A DNA stretch of 64,000 nt from Watersipora subatra (taxonomy: Eukaryota; Bryozoa; Gymnolaemata; Cheilostomatida; Watersiporidae). Of the stretch, positions 57,340 through 64,000 are shown piece by piece. Positions within the stretch are counted from its first letter, which is position 1. Each line of letters begins with the position of its first letter. Made by a program: the position numbers and the translations under genes. The notes beneath the pieces are model-generated. The model was not told the DNA's origin. It was given only the letters and a program-made list of their open reading frames with translations, and searched no databases. The stretch is from assembly GCF_963576615.1 (NCBI RefSeq), contig NC_088709.1:19795243-19859242 (forward strand), read 5' to 3'.

Positions 57340-57790
57340 TCAGGCGTTGCCCAGGATTTTGTTCATGTTCATTTAGACTGCCTGCAGCATGCGTATAGAT
57401 TTTCAACACAAGTTGCTCCAGTGTTTTCACGACAGCGATCTATCATCGATGGTTGTGGTGAAAGTGAACTCAGCCAAAGAGCTTGTCAACTGCGTGACAT
57501 CAAAGTTGTTCAATTTTGCAAAGGAGAGCGCAAGATGTTTGTGAAACAGCATCACAGTGCAAAGGATTTCACTCCCTTTGATTCTCTACACGTCAAGTAT
57601 CAGTTTGGTTGAGATCCATCACCACTCCGTCAACAATACAGCGGCATACCAGACGCCAAGAAGAATGACATTCTAGCGAAACTGTCCACTAATGCCACTC
57701 AACTGACACAGTGCATGTCTGGGAGAACCTGCATGTTGACAATGACGCTGAAAATCTTGTCACCGGTGGTCAGAACCAGTAGTTTAAAGT
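57340..57790 (+). pseudogene. unrecognised coding-like segment with a stop
   Basis: From a TTCATTTAG acceptor an open frame runs HAYRFSTQVAPVFSRQRSII, ESELSQRACQLRDIKVVQF and SLHVKYQFG to TGA at 57610. The same frame goes on past the stop in coding-like style (DPSPLRQQYSGIPDAKKNDI), and TGA could be a mutated TGG. The base composition is less AT-rich than the flanks. A transposon or retroelement relic is likely, but I do not recognise the family. Confidence 0.35.
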
Positions 57791-57799
57791 AGATGATAA

Positions 57800-58555
57800 A
57801 GGGATGGAATTTTTTTCCATTACCTGTACATTCCGATTAACTGATTCACATAGTGGGAATTTAGTTTAATTTCAGAATCTTATCACATTTTTTCGTGAGG
57901 TTTTTTTACGGTTGTTTTATCTATTATGCAAATAGAATTGTTTTTTTTTTCAGTTATTTATATGTTAGGTAAGATCAATAAATCCTAGTTAATCTAATCA
58001 AATTTCAGGATAATCCTATTACCTGGTAACAACTAGGCTAGGAAACTCTCAAATCTGACATAATCCCCTTTGATAAAATAATTAGATCGATGCATCTCTG
58101 TCTTTGAAAAGGAATTGGTCATTCAAAACGCCATAATTAGAGTTGCAGTGGGTTGCTATCTCAACCTCAGCCTATTGCCATTGTTGATTAGTCACCGCAA
58201 CACAATGTCCACTGATACAGTGTTTTGGCTGCCTTCATTCAGCCTGAATGCTATGCATGGCTAGTCATTCAAAACCAATTTATCTAGGATTACATGATTA
58301 ATATTATTATTATTAAAATTTGATTTTCGAGAATCAGACATATCATCAGATAGTGATAGAAATTCTCTTCGAGACAGCCTAATATACTCTCTTCAAGATG
58401 AAACCGGTAACAGCGGTGAGGTGGATTTACATTTTTGATTGCTACCGAAAGTTATGAAAAGTTGAGAAAGTTGTTTTACCAGCGCAGAGCAGTATGAATT
58501 TGTCCACTGAGGGCATTTATCCCTGATTCATGTAAAGGTGCTTTCTGAGTTTTCA
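57800..58555. other. gap with one exon-like segment
   Basis: At 58323-58437 plus, an open frame DFRESDISSDSDRNSLRDSL and QDETGNSGEVDL ends at TGA. It is acidic like the N-termini of some transposases, but it has no clear acceptor. Otherwise AT-rich with nothing seen. Confidence 0.3.
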
Positions 58556-58559
58556 ATCA

Positions 58560-58690
58560 GATCGGTGTTTAAGAGGCGAGTTCTCAGGAACCAGACAGAG
58601 TTTTGAAACCAAATATTTTGGCCACCTGTCGGAAGGCACTTAGCATACGCTTGTGAAGCAGGGTTGTGACACATTAGAACTGCACTGTAT
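58560..58690. repeat. dispersed repeat, also at 27480
   Basis: CTCAGGAACCAGACAGAGTTTTGAAACC and GGAAGGCACTTAGCA parallel 27495-27560. Extent uncertain. Confidence 0.45.
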
Positions 58691-59067
58691 CATTGCAGTG
58701 CATTAACTTTGCAATAGTTTTGCAATAATTTTGCATTAGAAACTTGTAGTGCAGCAATTTTGCACTACAAGTTACTAATCTGCAGTACACATTTACTGCT
58801 ACTGCAAATGCACTCATATTGCAAATTGCCCACTGCGATCTACTGCCCATTAACTTCCGTTATGCATTACTGCAAACTCAGCAATTCATGCATACTGCAA
58901 ATGCACATTTTTCTAAACTTGTTTAACACTAGTAGCAGTTGCAATATAAAAAAGAAAATTATAGCTTGCTAATTAGGTATTTAGTAAATAATTCCATCTA
59001 TCGAAAAATTAAATTTTTAGTTAGTGGTACCTAGTGTGGCTTCAGTAAAAGACAATGAGTTGTTCAA

Positions 59068-59466
59068 TACACAACACTACATACACAACACTACATACAC
59101 AACTCTACATACATAACGCTGCATACACAACACTACATACACAACGCTACATATACATCGCTACATACACAATGCTACATACACAACGCTACATACACAA
59201 CACTACATACACAACTCTACATACATAACGCTGCATACACAACACTACATACACAACACTACATATACATCGCTACATACACAACGCTACATACACTACA
59301 CACACGACACTACACGCACAACACTACATACACAACTATACATACACAGCGCTACATACACAACGCTACATACACAACGCTACATACACAATGCTACATA
59401 CACAACGCTACATACACAACGCTACATACACAACACTACATACACAACACACGACACTACATACAG
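59068..59466. repeat. minisatellite, ACACAACGCTACATAC
   Basis: About 27 copies of a 14-base unit with variants AACACTACATAC, AATGCTACATAC and ATCGCTACATAC. A larger unit is doubled (59085-59170 and 59190-59275). Confidence 0.92.
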
Positions 59467-60106
59467 TAATTCATAAACACCTCAAGTCTTTAAATTACTC
59501 TATATAGTTTATGATAACCTATGTCTATTAGTATAAGATACATTATATCTTAATTGATTATGCTACTAAAAGTCCTATCAGGGTTTCTATAACTATTAGC
59601 GTCAACAGCTAAATTAATATGAAAATTTAAAATATTCTGATTGTTATTCAGTACAGCTACTTTTTACAGACCTTTGTAGCAGCACCATTTAAATAACTAA
59701 AGTGACCTGCGGATGTCAGTCTAGTCTCTTTACATCATCAAAAGATTTCATACTGGAAGCCTGCTCAAAACAAACAAACAAAAAAACAAACAAACCAGCA
59801 AATGATGACATAATGGAATTGACTAATCAATGAATAAATGTGTTACTATTATTACTTGCCACGCTTACCAAAATATTTTGTGAGAATAATGACAATTGCA
59901 CTCAAAGCTGCTTTCAATTCAACATCTAATTTTGTCATATAAACATTTGTTGCAACACATGGAAAAACTAAACAGCCTCTCACAATTCACTTTGTATGAA
60001 TCAGTAACCATTGGTAGAGCTACGATTGCTGAAATTACTTGTCAAGCATTGTCCCAGTTTCGCATGTAAATTCTAACTTTTCTAAAACTAGAATACAATT
60101 TTGATG

Positions 60107-60508
60107 TTATTTAAGGCCTTTTAACGGTATTACATTGCGTGTATGTAGAAGGACCATGTACTTTTGAAAGCTCTGATAGGAATTAAGGAATGGGAGTACT
60201 AACGTAATATTTGTACATCGAAATTTAGAAATTTTGCTTCCTTGCCTAAACCAGACTCGTATAGCTTCACAGAGTCCCGTGACCAAAACCGAAAACAAAA
60301 ACGCTTGTTTCAAATAAACATGATCAACATACTGATCTCTAATGGAGTATTCATACTTCGCTCTCAATACCTCACTTTTTGCAAGTAGAGAGATTGTTGA
60401 CTTATATTTATACAACACCACTTGAATAAGCAAAACTTTAATTTCTAACCACAAACAAGAAGTGTAGTTTCCGACCATTTTTAATCTGATTAATACCTGT
60501 CTAAGCAC
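60107..60508 (-). CDS. possible exon of a two-pass membrane protein
   Basis: After acceptor GTGCTTAGACAG an open frame has ATG at 60478, MVGNYTSCLWLEIKVLLIQV, KYKST, a polar loop with RAKYEYSIRDQYVDHVYLK, then a second hydrophobic segment FLFSVLVTGLCEAIRVWF, and ends KGLK at a stop. A helix ending EAIRxW with a KY...SI...Y segment before it is faintly like TMEM17/TMEM216 proteins of the ciliary transition zone, but similarity is too weak to name it. A splice donor GTACAA after KFRC would shorten it. Confidence 0.35.
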   Translation of the reverse strand: MLRQVLIRLKMVGNYTSCLWLEIKVLLIQVVLYKYKSTISLLAKSEVLRAKYEYSIRDQYVDHVYLKQAFLFSVLVTGLCEAIRVWFRQGSKISKFRCTNITLVLPFLNSYQSFQKYMVLLHTRNVIPLKGLK

Positions 60509-61115
60509 GAACAGGCGCCAAAATAATTTCGAAAGCTCGTTCGATCATTTGCCTCGTGGATACAATTGCAGTTTGGTTATGTAAATGGTTAATTGATGGG
60601 CAGTTAAGTGCACAAACCGATCTGAAACCGGTTTCGATTTTTTTTCAGTTTCCTTGAGACAGTTCATTGAGATTAATATGGGTTCAACATGTCAACAGGT
60701 TGGACTCAAGCAGCGACCCAAGAGCCCCTAAACTTCTAGAGCCAGGCAACGCAGCTGTACTCTGTGAGATGGGTTCCCTTTTTGTAATAAAAATAATAAT
60801 CCTAGTACTTTTTTGCTAAAACAGTGATGACATTTAGCTAGTTGTTGTTTTAGGTTAGAGGAAAATTAAAGAAAGAAGTAGATAAGTATAATTGATTTGA
60901 GTGAATTGTAGATTAAAAACAAGAAGTCTTTACCGTCACCACCACCACTGTGACCATGACATGGATCATATCAATCTATGTTTCAAGAAGAAAATCAAGC
61001 ATCAGCCTTAGGCCTGCAATCATTCTGCTTATACATGTACTTACTGGCCTGATTTTATGTGCGTATCAATAATTATATGATATAGTATGCATGATACATA
61101 TGTGTGATAAATATT

Positions 61116-62045
61116 TAACAGAAAAAATTTGAGGAGCAATGATTTACCCTGGCTAAGACCGAAAACAGGCGTTTGAAAACTGGGGCTATCCCTACTGTAT
61201 TTGCTCACAAGAAACTGCACCCTCGGACAGAAAGAGCCAAGAGGCACAAGGCCATAAAAGACTGACACCAGAGCAGTAGCAGCCATGCATCTCATGCAGT
61301 TGCTTCACCCACGATTGGCTGCCTTGATTTTCATGAGTCTGGCAGTGTTGAACGGTTTGGTGAGACTTGGTGAGATTTTAATCAAATTTCACGTTACATT
61401 TTAAACTGTAACAAAGATTTCCTCATATTGATTATAATTTATTGCCATGCTCTATTTTTTCACATGCAGCCAACTCAGCAAACTGGCATGTCTTTGAAGT
61501 GTGTAACTACTGTGCGTGTGGTAGATAGCAGCATATGGTGTTGCTACTGTAGTATTGCACGTGATTCATCTGTTTCAGTAATAGATTTCTGCTACCATCA
61601 CAATTAACACTAGTTTCTGTTGTACATTACTGCACCCTGAAATGCATGGTATGGCTAACATATCACTTACAACCTATCAACATATCAGATTGAAGAAATA
61701 ATAACATAATGATGCTAAAAAATGCTAACAAAATACTAACAGCTGTGACATGTTTGTCATTTAACCTTTCATCTACCTTAAACACCAATTACCTTTTCTT
61801 CTCGCAGCTGAACACAAGGTCAAGCATGCGGGTCTCTCTATAGTTTCTCTATCTGAGATCATGCTTCGACACATGGAGGAGAAGCACAGGACATAGAGTA
61901 AAAACTGAGTAATTGAATATTTTAGGCTGTTCTAAAGAAGCTTAATGTCTATTCCTTTTCCTTTCTAAGTCTAGTCTATGATACCAGTGATGAGAAGTTT
62001 ACCAACTCAAACGCAAGGTTATTGGCCTTTAAAAATACTCAATCA
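61116..62045 (+). pseudogene. second THAP-like fragment with downstream exon-like segments
   Basis: After ATTTAACAG: FTLAKTENRRLKTGAIPTVF, then AHKKLHPRTERAKRHKAIKD. RxLKxGAIPTVF is the end of a THAP zinc domain. An in-frame TGA lies just before it and the Cys/His part is not found upstream. Exon-like pieces follow: 61806-61895 (EHKVKHAGLSIVSLSEIMLR and HMEEKHRT, stop) and 61970-62037 (SDEKFTNSNARLLAFKNTQS, donor GTAATT). It may be a decayed THAP gene or a second P-like remnant. Confidence 0.4.
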
Positions 62046-62313
62046 GGTAATTATATATACTATATATACATATTGCCACTTTTCTGCAAAGAATAACATT
62101 TTTACCCATTTTGGTCCAATTGTTACAGAGGGTGATGTTTTTGCGCATTAAATCATGCATGTATTTCTGTAAAAGGTATCTTAAAATACATCTGTTTTGT
62201 TGGGTTGCGTTCATAATTTTTTCCGGCGCAGAAAGATAAAAAGGCAGATGAAGCCAAGCTCAGATAGTACGAGATAAAAATAAAGATGCACATGTTATTT
62301 AACAAGGACCAGC

Positions 62314-62346
62314 CATCGGTATTATCTCTTAATGAGATAATACCGA
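62314..62346. repeat. perfect hairpin
   Basis: ATCGGTATTATCTC and its exact inverse GAGATAATACCGAT separated by five bases (TTAAT). Followed by (TTAA)n. A fold-back remnant or small MITE core. Confidence 0.7.
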
Positions 62347-62865
62347 TGCAGATTAATTAATTAATTAATGCAGATGATCTTAATATCTGTAACTGTTTAC
62401 CTGAGCCTGGTTTTGCATCTGTATTGCGATATTGTATACAATATATTTTACATATATCTTTTGCATAATTGATCTTCAGCTGATAGAACCTTGGCACGCT
62501 TGTGAGAGGGTGAGTTGAAGGAAAGGTATCCACAAACAGTATTCAAATGAATATTGCTGCCAGTCACTACGTCATATCTGTTTAGAAGTGATATCCATGG
62601 TTTTTAAACAAGCATTAAAACGTAATTCAGCTAGAAACCCAAACCATAATCTGGTTGCAAATACAAAACCTATTAGAACTTGAGCTATATGCCAATTTAA
62701 GTAAGATGCATTTCATATTTGAGACTTGAAAGGCTTATATTTTCCCAAATTACAAAAATATTGATAGCTTCTTGTAGGAAATTTTGTTCTCTTTCAAATG
62801 CTGTATTATACAACAATCAATTTCAAAGCGACTGCCAATTGGAGTAATTTTTGCTAACAAATGCT

Positions 62866-63215
62866 GCAGCTTCTCCCCCAGGGTTGATACTAAAAAGGCC
62901 CCCCAAAAGGCCCATTAGGCTCAGCCCAAAATCACGTTTTAAGGGGGTTTTCAGACCATGGGGCACTGTCAGTGAATTGCTACATTTAGGGGGTTTCCAC
63001 AGCCAAGCCAGTGAAAGGGCCCAGAAAATTATTTTTATAGCTACTGAATCATATTGGATATTTAGCGGGGCGTGGAACCTGGGCGCCCCCTAAAAAACTC
63101 CCAGTGTTTAGGGGTGTATTTCCAATCGACCAACCATGTGGTTGGGGGGTACAATACCCAAGTCTGGGCCTAGCCAGGTGGGTGTTTCTTTCAGAGTATC
63201 AGCCCTGGGGCCTCT
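62866..63215. other. GC-rich island of unknown nature
   Basis: About half G+C in a window near one third, with G and C runs (CCCCCAAAAGGCCC, GGGGCGTGG, GGTTGGGGGG). A plus-strand frame is open for 80 codons (62851-63093; RFKGVFRPWGTVSELLHLGG) with no family I recognise. It lies 400 bases upstream of the J-protein start, so a CpG-like promoter is an option, but CpG itself is not frequent. Confidence 0.4.
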
Positions 63216-63612
63216 CCGTTGTAACTTATATGTACGTGTATTTTGATGTATATAAAAATAGTGGGGGCGGCCTGTGTGTTGGAAACGAGCGAGCTCCCAT
63301 ATACAACGGAAGCGTATATGGGCAGCGCATAAGGTATACGCTTCTGTTGGTCGAGGGACTTGGCGGACAAAGCTATACGGCTCTGTCCTAAGCTATAACT
63401 TTTGGTCATATGCTAGTAACTGAATGAACCGAAATAAATAACGACGTACATGTACATACAGTATTGGAATTATACATTCGAAAAAGACTTGACTAGTTAT
63501 AGCGATCCCTATTTCACTTATTAACTCTCGTTTCCGTCTCCATTGTGTCACGTTATTGCCTTTACTTCGTTCGCTATATACGATATATAGGTACACAAAT
63601 AAAATAGTTACA

Positions 63613-63715
63613 ATGGTTATGCGCTGCCACTATGAAGTATTAGGAGTCGAACGGGATGCAGATGACGACACTATTAAAAAGTCTTATAGGAAATTAGCCC
63701 TTCGTCTCCATCCTG
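63613..63715 (+). CDS. DNAJC21: DNAJC21-like J-protein, first exon
   Basis: ATG at 63613 (a second at 63619), then [20 protein letters not shown] and [12 protein letters not shown], donor GTGAGA in phase 1, which lets the next exon complete the HPD motif of the J domain. The start M-x-CHYEVLGV and the intron inside HPD fit DNAJC21 (yeast Jjj1), a co-chaperone of Hsp70 in late 60S ribosome maturation. Only about the first half of the J domain is in the window, so other type C J-proteins remain possible. Confidence 0.72.
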
Positions 63716-64000
63716 GTGAGAAATATATATTCTAGAGCAAGATTCAAACATCCTGTAGTCAAAGCTTACTCTATGCTCCTCGTCAAGCAGGAGAACTTTT
63801 ATATCAATAATTTACTTCAGCATATTATTTACACATTTTGTTTAAGATTTTGCTTATATTTAGTTACTGTTTCTAAAATAACTATCAGAGGCAGAGTTAG
63901 TTTTCTTGAGCTAAGAGAAATTAATTATTTTGGATTATTGAAAGAGAGACGAGTTAAACTTTGGTACAATTATGAACGGTGATGTTGACATAGATATACG

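Noticed and set aside
61041-61295. Minus-strand frame of 84 codons with Met start and a GTAAAT donor.
   Set aside because: The opposite strand reads as the end of a THAP domain with the AIPTVF signature, which explains the open frame better.
1-64000. CRISPR arrays, operons or prokaryotic promoters.
   Set aside because: The DNA is eukaryotic; the tandem repeats have no regular spacers.

Overview
This is animal nuclear DNA. It is AT-rich, has spliced genes with GT-AG introns, and is dense in short DNA transposons, tRNA-derived SINEs and minisatellites. A clear innexin points to a protostome. The mix of genes would suit a lophotrochozoan such as a bryozoan or mollusc, but the window does not settle the taxon. 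Nearly all long open frames are shadows; the real genes were read as exons with matching splice phases.

Layout, left to right. (1) 1006-6684, minus: the N-terminal half of a PHRF1-like gene (RING finger, PHD finger, acidic and basic regions). Its 3' part lies beyond the left edge and its first exon was not found. A 900-bp TTAA-flanked inverted-repeat element sits in one intron. (2) 11174-25778, plus: seven exons of maspardin (SPG21), first exon not found. The position of the usual nucleophile serine is asparagine. Its introns hold a nested palindromic transposon, two MITE families and two minisatellites. (3) 27706-32663, minus: a secreted protein with a signal-peptide exon under a TATA and CCAAT promoter, then a row of fibronectin type II modules, one exon each in the same phase. 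One module comes from a local duplication and has lost a disulphide cysteine. (4) 33522-44153, minus: a complete three-exon innexin of 416 residues with an 8.5-kb first intron that contains a hAT MITE, a transposase relic, a large tandem repeat and possible exons of a small membrane protein. (5) 44400-47710: a TA microsatellite and a 0.9-kb minisatellite that is open in several frames. (6) 47720-50670: a P-element-like transposon with terminal and subterminal inverted repeats, a THAP-domain exon with a stop codon and a remnant of the transposase C-terminus, sitting in a minisatellite. (7) 50680-63600: repeats, a retrotransposon relic, scattered candidate exons including a second THAP-like fragment, and an unusual GC-rich island. 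(8) 63613-63715, plus: the first exon of a DNAJC21-like J-protein that runs off the right edge.

The genes do unrelated housekeeping, adhesion and junction jobs, and nothing suggests they work together. The most notable points are the P-like element, the maspardin Ser-to-Asn change, the duplicated and decaying FN2 exon, the nested inverted-repeat element and the GC-rich island. All protein names rest on recognising family motifs by eye; no database search was run.
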